A stretch of DNA of 64,000 bases from an uncultured Amylibacter sp. (GCA_943846615.1 OX044354.1:1505001-1569000), one strand, 5' to 3'; shown: positions 8,310 through 17,453, counted from the first letter of the stretch. Notes: generated from the sequence alone by a model not told the origin. Program-made: numbers and translations.

Positions 8310-9608
8310 ATGTCCGACCTCATCTTTGCACTTGCCAGCGCGAAGGGTCGGGCGGGCGTGTCCGTTATTCGCCTTTCTGGCACCGATGCGATCAAAACCT
8401 GCGAGATTTTAGCTGGCCCAAACCTTCCAAAACGCGGGCGCTCCTTGCGCAAACTGCGCGACAGCAACGGCGAATATATTGACCAAGCTTTATTGATAAT
8501 CTTCGCCAAAGGTGCCAGCTTTACTGGCGAAGAAGTGGTCGAAATCCAATGCCACGGCTCTACCGCCGTCGTCTCTGCCTTGCTGCGCCTTCTGGCGGAT
8601 CTCCCAAACTGCCGCCTCGCGGAACCAGGTGAATTCACCAAGCGCGCCCTTGAAAACGGCGAACTCGATCTCGCACAGGTCGAAGGCCTCGCCGATCTGA
8701 TCGAGGCTGAAACAGAGGCTCAGCGCCGCCTCGCCGCCCGTGCCATGGACGGCGCGCTGTCGGAAAAAGTGGCGCAATGGCGCCATGACCTCATCCGTGC
8801 TGTCAGCTTGATCGAGGCCACAATCGATTTCGCAGACGAAGACATCCCAACGGACGTCACCCCCGAAGTCACCGCATTGGTCACATCTGTTCAAACCGAT
8901 CTGCGCGCTGAAATCGCAGGTACCTTCGCCGCCGAACGCATCCGCGAAGGATTCGAAGTTGCAATCGTCGGTCCTCCAAACGCGGGCAAATCAACTCTGC
9001 TCAACGCCCTCGCCGGCCGCGACGCCGCCATCACATCTGAAATCGCAGGCACCACCCGCGACGTGATCGAGGTGCGCATGGATATCGGTGGCCTCGCCGT
9101 CACCCTTTTGGATACTGCTGGCCTGCGCGAAACCGATGACACGATTGAACAAATCGGCGTCGAACGCGCTCGCACCCGTGCCGCATCTGCCGATCTGCGC
9201 GTCTTCCTGACGGAAAACGGATCGGTGCAGGACGCGAAACTACAACCAACGGATGATGATATTGTCGCCATCGGAAAATCCGATCTCGGCGCTACGGGTG
9301 ATGCCCTGGCGCTCTCAGGTAAATCAGGCGCTGGCCTCGATACGCTGGTCGCACAAATATCCACCATTCTTGAATCCCGATCCCAAGGCGCTCAAACCGC
9401 TACACGCGAACGTCACCGCATCGCAATGCAACAGGCGCAGTCCTATCTGGACGCAGGCGTTGAATTGATGGCTCAGGGATCCGAAGTCTCCGAATTGGCC
9501 TCCGCTGAATTCCACCAAGGCATCTCATTACTCAGCTCCCTGATCGGTGCTGTTGGTGTCGAAGACCTGCTTGACGAAATCTTCTCCAGCTTTTGCCTTG
9601 GAAAGTAG
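8310..9608 (+). CDS. mnmE: tRNA uridine-5-carboxymethylaminomethyl modification GTPase MnmE
   Basis: MnmE works with MnmG to modify the wobble uridine (cmnm5U) of certain tRNAs. The N-terminal formyl-THF-binding domain is followed by the G domain with P-loop GPPNAGKS (221-228), GTTRD (247-251) and DTAG (268-271). The protein ends in the required CLGK (429-432), which carries the essential cysteine. Its 432 residues are typical. It is the gene before mnmG, its functional partner, but separated from it by a 312-bp gap holding a parS site. Confidence 0.97.
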   Translation: MSDLIFALASAKGRAGVSVIRLSGTDAIKTCEILAGPNLPKRGRSLRKLRDSNGEYIDQALLIIFAKGASFTGEEVVEIQCHGSTAVVSALLRLLADLPNCRLAEPGEFTKRALENGELDLAQVEGLADLIEAETEAQRRLAARAMDGALSEKVAQWRHDLIRAVSLIEATIDFADEDIPTDVTPEVTALVTSVQTDLRAEIAGTFAAERIREGFEVAIVGPPNAGKSTLLNALAGRDAAITSEIAGTTRDVIEVRMDIGGLAVTLLDTAGLRETDDTIEQIGVERARTRAASADLRVFLTENGSVQDAKLQPTDDDIVAIGKSDLGATGDALALSGKSGAGLDTLVAQISTILESRSQGAQTATRERHRIAMQQAQSYLDAGVELMAQGSEVSELASAEFHQGISLLSSLIGAVGVEDLLDEIFSSFCLGK

Positions 9609-9713
9609 CTAAGATCGCGTCACGCCTGCGGGCTTCATATCTTTACTTTGCATAAATTCCCGTGCCGCAAGCCAAAGGTTAATTTGCCGTATCGGTATTT
9701 GACCCCGACGAAA

Positions 9714-9746
9714 CCCATACGTTACCCATACACGATACATACGTTG
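9714..9746 (+). repeat. Three-unit 11-bp tandem repeat upstream of parS
   Basis: The units are CCCATACGTTA, CCCATACACGA and TACATACGTTG, exactly 11 bp apart. The core CATAC is shared by all three. The spacing is about one helical turn, as expected for protein-binding repeats, and a DnaA-like GTATCCACA follows 10 bp later. No known binding protein is recognised. Confidence 0.5.
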
Positions 9747-9799
9747 TTTTTATGGGGTATCCACATTCCTTAATGCAACGCGCGCTGATACCGTCCTGT

Positions 9800-9815
9800 T
9801 GTTTCACGTGAAACA
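9800..9815. other. parS centromere site 1
   Basis: The 16-bp palindrome TGTTTCACGTGAAACA matches the universal chromosomal parS sequence exactly. It lies between mnmE and mnmG, about 3.4 kb from parB, and is the expected loading site for ParB. Confidence 0.95.
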
Positions 9816-9920
9816 AATTGATCGCTCGCCTATATTTCATTGGGGATTAGTGAATTCCACAAATCTGCTCTTCCCCTCATTCGCTGAATCACCGTATAAG
9901 AAGCCAAATCAAACACAGGA

Positions 9921-11795
9921 ATGTTTCACGTGAAACACTATGATGTCATCGTTATTGGCGGCGGACACGCCGGCGCAGACGCCGCACAGGCCGCATGGCG
10001 CACAGGTGCGCGCACCGCTTTGATCACCCACCGCTTCGAAACCATCGGCGAAATGTCCTGTAACCCCGCTATTGGTGGGCTGGGCAAAGGCCACCTCGTG
10101 CGCGAGGTCGATGCTCTCGATGGCGTCATGGGTCGTGTCGCAGACAAATCAGGCATCCAATTCCGCCTGCTGAACCGCCGCAAAGGCCCCGCCGTCCAAG
10201 GCCCCCGCACCCAAGCAGACCGCGCCCTATACCGCGCCGCGATGCAGGCAGAATTCAAAAACCGCAATGGTCTGGATGTAATAGAGGCAGAGGTCTCCGA
10301 CCTCATCATGGATGGCAAAACTGTACAGGGTGTCATCCTGCCCGACGGCAGCGAAATTAAATCCCACACGGTCGTCCTTACCACGGGCACCTTCCTGCGC
10401 GGCCTTATCCACATAGGCGACGTCAGCCGCCCAGGCGGCCGCATGGGTGATAAGCCCGCAATCCCGCTTGCAGAACGCCTCGACAGTTTCGGCCTCCCCC
10501 TAGGGCGCTTAAAAACAGGCACACCACCTCGTCTGGACGGCCGTACTATCAATTGGGACATCCTTGAAACCCAACCTGCCGACGACGATCCAACGCTATT
10601 CTCGTTTATGTCTACGAAATCCGTTATCCCGCGTCAGGTAGAGTGCGGCATCACACACACCAACGCAAAAACCCACGAAATCATCGAAAAAAACCTATCC
10701 CGCTCTGCAATGTACGGCGGAATGATTGACGGCGTTGGCCCGCGCTACTGTCCCTCAATCGAAGACAAGGTCGTCCGTTTTGCAGAAAAAGACAGCCACC
10801 AAGTTTTCCTTGAACCCGAAGGCCTAAACGATCACACGGTCTACCCCAACGGCATTTCGACCAGCCTACCCGAAGACGTCCAACACGATTACGTCCACTC
10901 CATGGTTGGCCTAGAGGATGTTAAAATCCTGCAACCGGGTTATGCCATCGAGTACGATTACGTCGATCCCCGCGCCCTACGCCACACTTTGGAACTCAAG
11001 GACATCAGCGGTCTATATCTTGCGGGTCAAATCAACGGAACCACAGGATATGAGGAAGCAGCCGCCCAAGGATTGGTTGCAGGCCTAAACGCTGCCAACG
11101 CCGCCAAAGGTATTGAGCCCGTCATTTTTGACCGCGCCCAAGCATACATTGGCGTAATGATCGACGATCTAGTGACGCGCGGCGTCAGCGAACCCTACCG
11201 CATGTTCACCAGCCGTGCCGAATACCGCCTGTCATTGCGCGCTGATAACGCAGATCAACGCCTGACCGCGCTTGGAATTGCCTGTGGGTTGGTCGGTGAC
11301 GAACGCAAAGCGGCATTCGAAGATAAAATGAACCGTCTTGAATCAGCCAAAGAAACCCTAAACTCCCTATCAATTACCCCGTCACAGGCCAAGAAAGCAG
11401 GCATTTCGATGAAGCAGGATGGTGTGCGTCGCAGCGCAATGGATCTGCTGTCATTCAAGGATATGGACACATCCAAACTGACGGCGATTTGGCCTGAATT
11501 GGCCGTTCTGGACACAGAAACCCGCGAACAGGTAGAAAAAGACGCCATTTACGTCAATTACATCGACCGCCAACAAAACGCAGTGAATGCAATGCGCAAG
11601 GATGAAAAACTGGAAATTCCTGACGACTTCACCTTTACAGGCATTTCTGGTCTATCAAACGAGTTGACGCAAAAATTGATAGCTGCGCGCCCCTCTACGC
11701 TGGCCCAAGCTGGCCGTATCGAGGGTATGACACCAGCCGCATTGGCGCTAATCCTAACCACGATCCGTCGCACAGAGGCCAAGAAACAAGCATGA
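9921..11795 (+). CDS. mnmG: tRNA uridine-5-carboxymethylaminomethyl modification enzyme MnmG
   Basis: MnmG is the FAD protein that, together with MnmE, installs cmnm5 on wobble uridines of tRNA. The FAD dinucleotide-binding motif GGGHAG is at residues 13-18, and the family segments [12 protein letters not shown] and [15 protein letters not shown] follow. Length (624 residues) is standard. The first codons, MFHVKH, are themselves a parS palindrome (9922-9937), so the start is fixed by a ParB site. Base composition changes inside this gene: the plus strand is C-rich in the first half and G-rich near the end. It overlaps rsmG by 4 bp. Confidence 0.97.
   Translation: MFHVKHYDVIVIGGGHAGADAAQAAWRTGARTALITHRFETIGEMSCNPAIGGLGKGHLVREVDALDGVMGRVADKSGIQFRLLNRRKGPAVQGPRTQADRALYRAAMQAEFKNRNGLDVIEAEVSDLIMDGKTVQGVILPDGSEIKSHTVVLTTGTFLRGLIHIGDVSRPGGRMGDKPAIPLAERLDSFGLPLGRLKTGTPPRLDGRTINWDILETQPADDDPTLFSFMSTKSVIPRQVECGITHTNAKTHEIIEKNLSRSAMYGGMIDGVGPRYCPSIEDKVVRFAEKDSHQVFLEPEGLNDHTVYPNGISTSLPEDVQHDYVHSMVGLEDVKILQPGYAIEYDYVDPRALRHTLELKDISGLYLAGQINGTTGYEEAAAQGLVAGLNAANAAKGIEPVIFDRAQAYIGVMIDDLVTRGVSEPYRMFTSRAEYRLSLRADNADQRLTALGIACGLVGDERKAAFEDKMNRLESAKETLNSLSITPSQAKKAGISMKQDGVRRSAMDLLSFKDMDTSKLTAIWPELAVLDTETREQVEKDAIYVNYIDRQQNAVNAMRKDEKLEIPDDFTFTGISGLSNELTQKLIAARPSTLAQAGRIEGMTPAALALILTTIRRTEAKKQA
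9922..9937. other. parS centromere site 2, across the mnmG start
   Basis: A second perfect TGTTTCACGTGAAACA starts at the second base of the mnmG ATG and runs through codon 6. ParB bound here would sit on the translation start region of the gene and might affect its transcription. Confidence 0.95.
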
Positions 11796-12427
11796 GCGAA
11801 AAGCAAGCCAAGGAACGCATAGAGCAACTGTGCGGTGTTTCACGTGAAACAATGGACCGTTTACAAACCTACGCGGATTTACTGGAAAAATGGAATCCCT
11901 CTATTAACTTGGTTTCAAAAACAACACTGTCTGAAAAGTGGCAACGCCATTTCCTTGATTCGGCGCAAGTTTGGCCACACATCCCCAGCGACACGAAAAA
12001 ACTGGTTGATATTGGTTCTGGCGCGGGCTTTGCGGGCTTGGTTCTTGCAATTATCGCAATGGAAAAGAGGCCAAACCTGTCGATCACCTTGATCGAAAGT
12101 GACGCGCGAAAATGCGCATTTATGCGAAATACAGCCCGCGCAGTGGGTTTAGACGTGGAAATTCAAACAAAACGTATCGAATCCGCGGAAAACTTATCGG
12201 CTGACGTCCTGACCGCCCGTGCATTGGCAACCGTATCGTTGCTTTTGTCATACGGTGAAAATATTTTAGCTCCGCAAGGGTGTTGCTTGTTCTTGAAAGG
12301 CCAGGGCTGTGCTATTGAAGTAGCAGAGGCGCGGGAATCGTGGGATTTCACGACCGAAGAAACAAACAGCATTACCCATCCCTTGGGCAAAGTGTTGAAA
12401 TTAACAGGGATCAGCCGTGTCAGTTAA
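11792..12427 (+). CDS. rsmG: 16S rRNA (guanine527-N7)-methyltransferase RsmG
   Basis: RsmG methylates G527 of 16S rRNA using S-adenosylmethionine; its loss gives low-level streptomycin resistance in other bacteria. The SAM-binding loop DIGSGAG is at residues 73-79. The product has 211 residues, normal for the family. Residues encoded at 11836-11851 (GVSRET) are specified by a third parS site. It overlaps mnmG by ATGA upstream and parA by 11 bp downstream, which points to one operon. Confidence 0.95.
   Translation: MSEKQAKERIEQLCGVSRETMDRLQTYADLLEKWNPSINLVSKTTLSEKWQRHFLDSAQVWPHIPSDTKKLVDIGSGAGFAGLVLAIIAMEKRPNLSITLIESDARKCAFMRNTARAVGLDVEIQTKRIESAENLSADVLTARALATVSLLLSYGENILAPQGCCLFLKGQGCAIEVAEARESWDFTTEETNSITHPLGKVLKLTGISRVS
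11836..11851. other. parS centromere site 3, inside rsmG
   Basis: A third perfect TGTTTCACGTGAAACA lies inside the rsmG coding frame, near codons 15-20. It is 1.9 kb from site 2 and about 0.6 kb before parA. Confidence 0.95.
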
Positions 12428-13196
12428 GACAAAACGCATCGTATCAATAGCAAACCAAAAAGGTGGCGTTGGCAAAACGACCACTGCAATCAATATGGCG
12501 GCGGCAATTGCCCAAAAAGGTAATAAAACCTTACTGATAGACCTCGATCCTCAGGGGAACGCATCGACTGGGCTGGGCATTTTGCCTGATGATCGCGATG
12601 TAACCACATACGATGTTCTAGTTGATGGGGCGGATGTAAACGACGCCGCAATCAAAACGGATGTGAGGAACCTGTCAATTCTGCCGGCGACAACTGATCT
12701 TAGCTCGGCCGACGTCCAAATGATGAAAGATTCAGACCGACTATCCCGTCTAGGCAAGGCGTTGCGAAGTGTCGAAGGCTTCAAGTACATCTTCATCGAC
12801 TGCCCGCCTTCGTTGAATTTACTGACATTGAACGCTTTTGCCGCCAGTGATTCGGTTTTGGTGCCTTTACAGTCAGAATTTTATGCCCTCGAGGGCCTAT
12901 CACAGCTTATGCTGACCGTAAAAGAGGTGCGCGAGACCATGGGGTCGTCATTATTCATTGATGGCGTTGTATTAACAATGTTCGATCGCCGCAACAAATT
13001 GGCGCAACACGTTGAATCCGATGTGCGTGGGAATTTGGGCGAATTGGTTTACGAAACAATCATTCCGCGCAGCGTCCGCTTGTCAGAAGCGCCTTCATAC
13101 GGTGAAACTGTTCTGCAATACGATGCGACTGGATTGGGTGCGCAGGCCTATCTCGCGTTAGGTGCAGAGTTTTTGAAGCGCGACAAACAAAGATAA
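12417..13196 (+). CDS. parA: Chromosome-partitioning ATPase ParA (Soj)
   Basis: ParA forms an ATP-dependent gradient on the nucleoid that pulls ParB–parS complexes apart after replication. The deviant Walker A motif KGGVGKTT runs from K15 to T22, with both signature lysines. Walker B lies in the FIDCPPSLN segment. The GTG start at 12417 sits inside the end of rsmG with AGGGA 7 bases before it, so translation is probably coupled. At 259 residues and without an N-terminal DNA-binding domain, it is the chromosomal type. Confidence 0.96.
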   Translation: MSVKTKRIVSIANQKGGVGKTTTAINMAAAIAQKGNKTLLIDLDPQGNASTGLGILPDDRDVTTYDVLVDGADVNDAAIKTDVRNLSILPATTDLSSADVQMMKDSDRLSRLGKALRSVEGFKYIFIDCPPSLNLLTLNAFAASDSVLVPLQSEFYALEGLSQLMLTVKEVRETMGSSLFIDGVVLTMFDRRNKLAQHVESDVRGNLGELVYETIIPRSVRLSEAPSYGETVLQYDATGLGAQAYLALGAEFLKRDKQR

Positions 13197-13231
13197 AGAT
13201 AGCATAGCTAAATATTTGGAAAGAAACGAAA

Positions 13232-14125
13232 ATGGCAAAAAAGAAAGATCGCAAAGGTTTGGGTCGTGGGTTGTCTGCGCTGATGGCGGATATCGACAGT
13301 GGGCCAGATGCGGCAACGCCAACGGCGCCGCGCCCCAGCGACACAGTTTTGCCAATCGAAAAGGTTTCCGCAAATCCGGATCAGCCTCGCCGTGATTTCA
13401 AGCAGGAAGATTTGGACGATCTAGCATCATCAATTGCCGGTCGTGGAATTATCCAGCCCATCATCGTTCGCCCTGCCCCTGGCAAAGACGGGTTTTATCA
13501 AATCGTCGCTGGCGAGCGTCGCTGGCGCGCCGCACAACAGGCGAAATTGCATGAAGTTCCGGTTTTGATCCGTGATTTCGATGACGAGCAGTTGCTAGAG
13601 GTCGCGATCATCGAAAATGTTCAACGTGCTGACCTGAATGCTGTTGAGGAAGCCGTAAGCTATCGCGCATTGATGGATCGTTTTGGACACACACAGGAAC
13701 AAGTTTCGTCTGCATTGGGCAAAAGCCGTAGCTATATCGCGAATATCCTACGCCTTTTAAACCTGCCGGATGATGTGCAACAATTTGTGCGCAATGGCGA
13801 TCTGTCTGTTGGTCACGCACGGACACTGATTGGCAACGAAAACGCGCATGCATTGGCCAAAGCAATGATCAAGGGTAACCTTTCAGTGCGAGAAGCTGAA
13901 AAGCTTGTAAAACAAGGGCTTAACCCCAAAACTTCATCTAAGCGAGTGCCATTGAAGAAGGATGCGGATACCCGCGCGGTAGAGACAGATTTGGCTGCCG
14001 CAATACGCATGGGCGTGTCCATAGATCACAAAGATGGGTCTGAGTCTGGCAAAGTCACGATTTCATACAAAACGTTGGATGATCTGGATCGTTTGTGCGC
14101 TATTCTGACGGGCGGGTCCAAATAA
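13232..14125 (+). CDS. parB: Chromosome-partitioning protein ParB
   Basis: ParB loads at parS and spreads as a CTP-dependent clamp. The N-terminal basic stretch with GLGRGLSAL resembles the ParA-stimulating peptide. The CTP-binding GERRWRA motif is at residues 94-100. A helix-turn-helix region follows (about 150-175, EQVSSALGKSRSYIANIL), and the C-terminal dimerisation segment ends DLDRLCAIL. At 297 residues it is typical. Its 3' end overlaps the opposite DUF454 gene by 26 bp. Confidence 0.96.
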   Translation: MAKKKDRKGLGRGLSALMADIDSGPDAATPTAPRPSDTVLPIEKVSANPDQPRRDFKQEDLDDLASSIAGRGIIQPIIVRPAPGKDGFYQIVAGERRWRAAQQAKLHEVPVLIRDFDDEQLLEVAIIENVQRADLNAVEEAVSYRALMDRFGHTQEQVSSALGKSRSYIANILRLLNLPDDVQQFVRNGDLSVGHARTLIGNENAHALAKAMIKGNLSVREAEKLVKQGLNPKTSSKRVPLKKDADTRAVETDLAAAIRMGVSIDHKDGSESGKVTISYKTLDDLDRLCAILTGGSK

Positions 14126-14453
14126 ATAACATGACACAGCTAAGTGTCACCGCCTGAATAAGCAGAATATGCCAGCGCAGGCCCATCAACACAGAAATAC
14201 CGAAGGCCGCGATCACGCAGATCGTGGCCATTTTTTTGGCCGACAGGCGAATTGCACCCGATTTCTGCCAATCATGGATCGGTGGGCCCAATTTTGGGTG
14301 ACTTAACAGCCAATCATGCGCCCGCTGGGACGACCTGGCAAAACAAAACGCCGCCAGTAACAAAAACGGTACCGTCGGCAACAACGGCAAAACGATACCA
14401 ATCAATGCCAAGCCCACCGTGATACAGCCACATATAAACCAAATAGATTTCAT
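14100..14453 (-). CDS. DUF454 (YbaN-type) small membrane protein
   Basis: The 117-residue product has two to four membrane segments and the family signature LPLLPTVPFLLLAAFCFARSS near residue 25. The conserved HPKLGPPIHDW segment follows. YbaN-type proteins have no settled function; neighbours in other genomes often include iron or haem genes, and here hemW lies just upstream. Its last 26 bases overlap the end of parB on the other strand, so there is no room for a terminator between them. Confidence 0.85.
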   Translation of the reverse strand: MKSIWFICGCITVGLALIGIVLPLLPTVPFLLLAAFCFARSSQRAHDWLLSHPKLGPPIHDWQKSGAIRLSAKKMATICVIAAFGISVLMGLRWHILLIQAVTLSCVMLFIWTRPSE

Positions 14454-14479
14454 TTCGCGAACCTACGGCAGAACGGTTA

Positions 14480-15634
14480 TCAAACCAACAAGTCTTTTAA
14501 CAACGTGTTTAAAATAATGCGCCCTTTCGCGGTGGCAACTAAACGGTTTCCAGAAGTCTGCAACAGACCTAATTCTTGATTACGATCAATAGCTTGTTCG
14601 TTTAGGCTAAACCCGGAAAGAGCATGAAACCGGCCCATATCGCTGCCCTCTGACAGGCGTAGTGACATCATTAAATATTCGGATGCTTGATCAACGGGGG
14701 CAATGATTTCGTCATCTGTTGTCGCTGTCCCAAGGTTTTCAACCTCTCGCAACCAGCTCTCGGGGTTTCGCGTAGTTGATGTTGCAATCCGTTCGCCGTT
14801 AACTGTAATGCGACCATGCGCCCCCGGCCCGACACCAACATAATCACCATACCGCCAATAAACCAGGTTATGCCGCGATTGTGCGCCGGTTCGCGCGTGA
14901 TTAGAAACCTCATACGCTGGCATTTCATAGGCATCGGCAAACTCTTGGGTTACTTCGTACATGTCAGCTGCCAACCCATCATTTGGCAAACCACGCAAAT
15001 TCCCCCGCTCGTACAATTCACCAAACCGCGTGCCAGCCTCGATCGTTAATTGATAGAGCGATAAATGATCAACCGCCATGGCCGCCGCTTCTCGCAACTC
15101 AGCCTTCCAATCGCCCTCTGATTGTCCTTGTCGCGCATAAATCAGGTCAAAGCTGACGCGATCAAAAGAATCCTTGGCAATTTCGAACGCCTCTCGCGCC
15201 TCTGAGACTGAATGCATGCGTCCCAGTGCCTTCAGGTCGACGTCTCGCAACGACTGAATGCCCATAGAAACGCGATTTATGCCGGAAATTCCGAAATCTG
15301 CGAACTTTTTGGCCTCTACAGACGTCGGATTGGCCTCTAGTGTGACTTCTGCGTCTGGTGCAAGCGTCCACAGGCGTCCCACCTCAGCAACCAAACCAGC
15401 AACGGTTTCCGCATCCATAAGGCTGGGTGTGCCGCCCCCGAAGAAAATTGTGTCGACAACCCGCCCCTCGGTTCGTTTCGCGGCATTCTGTAATTCAAAT
15501 TTTAGCGCGGCCAACCAGCGTGGTTGATCAACGGCGGAACGCACGTGTGAGTTGAAATCGCAATAGGGGCATTTCGCGGCGCAAAAGGGCCAGTGGATAT
15601 AAATCCCGAACCCGCCATTTTGCCAATCTTCCAT
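14480..15634 (-). CDS. hemW: HemW, radical-SAM haem chaperone (CPO-III-like)
   Basis: HemW resembles the oxygen-independent coproporphyrinogen oxidase HemN but acts as a haem-inserting chaperone in the bacteria studied. The radical-SAM cysteines are C18, C22 and C25 (CAAKCPYC), and GGGTPS follows near residue 67. The extra N-terminal cysteine region of true HemN is absent, as expected for HemW. It has 384 residues. Its start overlaps the RidA stop by one base (TGATG). Confidence 0.92.
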   Translation of the reverse strand: MEDWQNGGFGIYIHWPFCAAKCPYCDFNSHVRSAVDQPRWLAALKFELQNAAKRTEGRVVDTIFFGGGTPSLMDAETVAGLVAEVGRLWTLAPDAEVTLEANPTSVEAKKFADFGISGINRVSMGIQSLRDVDLKALGRMHSVSEAREAFEIAKDSFDRVSFDLIYARQGQSEGDWKAELREAAAMAVDHLSLYQLTIEAGTRFGELYERGNLRGLPNDGLAADMYEVTQEFADAYEMPAYEVSNHARTGAQSRHNLVYWRYGDYVGVGPGAHGRITVNGERIATSTTRNPESWLREVENLGTATTDDEIIAPVDQASEYLMMSLRLSEGSDMGRFHALSGFSLNEQAIDRNQELGLLQTSGNRLVATAKGRIILNTLLKDLLV

Positions 15635-16017
15635 CAGCCTTTGAATGCCGTCACTTCGATTTCGACCAGCATCTCTGGCTTGATCAAATCGGCGATTACC
15701 ATCGTTGCGGCGGGTCGAATATCGCCCATGTATTCACCCAGCGCGGGGATCAAGGCGTCAACCAATTTCGCGTCTGTTACTGTGTACTGAACACGGGCAA
15801 CATCGGACAGTGCGAAACCGCCCTCTTCTAATGCTGATTTGATAGTTTCAAAGCAATTGCATGCCTGATCGGCGATGCCATCAGGCATTTCCATAGTGGA
15901 ATAATCATAACCCGTTACACCAGAAACGAAGGCCCAATCACCTTGGATAACCGCACGGCTGTACCCCATAGTTACCTCGAAAGATGATCCAGTAGAGATC
16001 AATTTACGTGTCGACAT
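15634..16017 (-). CDS. RidA/YjgF family protein
   Basis: RidA-type proteins deaminate reactive enamine/imine intermediates, such as 2-aminoacrylate, made by PLP enzymes; this subgroup's substrate is not fixed. The 127-residue sequence shows the family's FVSGVTGYD segment and the ATMVIADLIKPEMLVEIEV end, in which the I/E pattern matches the fold. It lies between rdgB and hemW in a tight minus-strand group (1-bp overlap with hemW, 1-bp gap to rdgB). It could belong to a RidA subfamily with a different activity. Confidence 0.88.
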   Translation of the reverse strand: MSTRKLISTGSSFEVTMGYSRAVIQGDWAFVSGVTGYDYSTMEMPDGIADQACNCFETIKSALEEGGFALSDVARVQYTVTDAKLVDALIPALGEYMGDIRPAATMVIADLIKPEMLVEIEVTAFKG

Positions 16018-16018
16018 A

Positions 16019-16624
16019 TCAACTCTCCAAACAGTTTTTTACAAATTTATCAAAGGCATCCGCGCGATGGCTCATGTCATGTTTTTGCGCGGGTTCTATT
16101 TCAGCGAATGTCTGGGACATTCCGTCCGCAACAAACATCGGATCGTAGCCAAAGCCGCGATCACCACGTGGGGGCCATGCGATGGTGCCGAAAACTTCGC
16201 CTTCGAACAGTTCGTCATGCCCATCGGGCCACGCGAGACAAAGGGTGCAACAAAACTTCGCCGCTAACGGTGTGGGGGCATGTTTTACTTTGTCCCAAAC
16301 CTTGGACATGGCTAAATCAAAATCTCGCCCATCTGGCGTCTCGGCCCAATCCGCACTGTAAACACCGGGCGCACCATCCAATGCGGCAACGGAAAACCCG
16401 CTGTCGTCGGACAATGCGGGCAAGCCAGAATTCGCAGCCGCAAAATGCGCCTTTATCCGCGCGTTGCCTGCATATGTGCTCTCTGTTTCATCGGGCTCTT
16501 CCAATCCTAAATCACCCGCTGATACGACCGAAATGCCAAATGGTTCCAATAATTCCGCAATTTCGCGCAATTTGCCTTTGTTGTGGCTGGCAAGAACGAT
16601 TTTTTTATCGGTCAGTTTGCGCAT
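16019..16624 (-). CDS. rdgB: dITP/XTP pyrophosphatase RdgB
   Basis: RdgB (HAM1 family) hydrolyses dITP, ITP and XTP so that deaminated purines are not built into nucleic acids. The N-terminal LASHNKGKLREI and the SDDSGF and GYDPMFV motifs are all present in 201 residues, the usual length. Its ATG overlaps the rph stop (TAATG), so translation is likely coupled. The rdgB–rph–hemW neighbourhood is conserved in alphaproteobacteria. Confidence 0.95.
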   Translation of the reverse strand: MRKLTDKKIVLASHNKGKLREIAELLEPFGISVVSAGDLGLEEPDETESTYAGNARIKAHFAAANSGLPALSDDSGFSVAALDGAPGVYSADWAETPDGRDFDLAMSKVWDKVKHAPTPLAAKFCCTLCLAWPDGHDELFEGEVFGTIAWPPRGDRGFGYDPMFVADGMSQTFAEIEPAQKHDMSHRADAFDKFVKNCLES

Positions 16625-17337
16625 TATGCAACAGCAGCCTTTTGTGCGGCGACCAATTCGGCAACGCCCTTTTCGGCCAGATCCATCAATTGATCGAATT
16701 CAGAACGGCTAAAGGTGGCGCCTTCGGCGGAACCTTGAAGTTCAATTAAGCCTCCTGCGCCTGTCATAACGAAATTAGCATCGGTGCCTGCTTCGCTGTC
16801 TTCGGCATAATCCAAATCCAAAACGGGCTGGCCGCCATAAATACCACAGGAAACTGCAGCAACGTGATCGGTTAATGGATCTTCTTTGATATCGCCCGCT
16901 TTGATCATTGCATTCACAGCCAAACGCAACGCGATCCAGCCACCGGTTATTGAGGCGCAACGCGTTCCGCCATCTGCCTGTAAAACGTCACAATCAACTG
17001 TGATTTGGCGCTCACCCAGCGCAACGCGATCAACACCAGCACGCAAAGATCTCCCGATAAGACGTTGAATTTCTTGAGTTCTTCCTGATTGCTTGCCTGA
17101 TGCGGCCTCGCGGCGGTTCCGTGAACCTGTGGCGCGTGGCAACATGCCATATTCTGCGGTAACCCATCCCAGACCAGTGTTGCGCAACCATGGTGGTGTG
17201 CGACCTTCGACGCTGGCAGTACACAATACATGTGTGTCGCCACATTTGATCAAACAGGACCCTTCTGCGTGTTTCGTGAAACCAACTTCTACTTCGACTG
17301 GACGCATAACGTCGACGGCTCTGCCAGATGGGCGCAT
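16624..17337 (-). CDS. rph: Ribonuclease PH
   Basis: RNase PH trims tRNA 3' ends by phosphorolysis. The ATG at 17337 is chosen because AGGAGA stands 7 bases upstream and the protein then begins MRPSGRAVD, as in the family; the longer frame from 17607 would run back into hrcA. The 237 residues include [19 protein letters not shown] and the [19 protein letters not shown] segment with conserved acidic residues. It is the first gene of a leftward run and diverges from hrcA across 116 bp. Confidence 0.95.
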   Translation of the reverse strand: MRPSGRAVDVMRPVEVEVGFTKHAEGSCLIKCGDTHVLCTASVEGRTPPWLRNTGLGWVTAEYGMLPRATGSRNRREAASGKQSGRTQEIQRLIGRSLRAGVDRVALGERQITVDCDVLQADGGTRCASITGGWIALRLAVNAMIKAGDIKEDPLTDHVAAVSCGIYGGQPVLDLDYAEDSEAGTDANFVMTGAGGLIELQGSAEGATFSRSEFDQLMDLAEKGVAELVAAQKAAVA

Positions 17338-17398
17338 AATATCTCTCCTGATTGATGGAACGGTGATACAAGACATGACCAACATGCGCAAACCAAGA

Positions 17399-17427
17399 TT
17401 GACCCCACCGTGAAACGTTTTTAGGGT
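17399..17427 (+). promoter_or_regulatory. Candidate promoter for hrcA–grpE
   Basis: TTGACC and TAGGGT stand 17 bases apart, a sigma-70-like pair, ending 26 bases before the hrcA start. No CIRCE inverted repeat was found here, so HrcA autoregulation through the usual operator is not supported. Confidence 0.4.
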
Positions 17428-17453
17428 ATCGACGACCCAAGAGAGATATAACA

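Larger units (their letters stand above)
9609..9920. other. mnmE–mnmG intergenic region with parS and an 11-bp array
   Basis: This 312-bp stretch has no gene. It contains an 11-bp tandem array (9714-9746), a DnaA-box-like GTATCCACA with one mismatch (9757-9765) and a perfect parS (9800-9815); a second parS begins just after its end. No tRNA or terminator hairpin was seen. The mnmG promoter must lie here if mnmG is not read through from mnmE. Confidence 0.6.
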
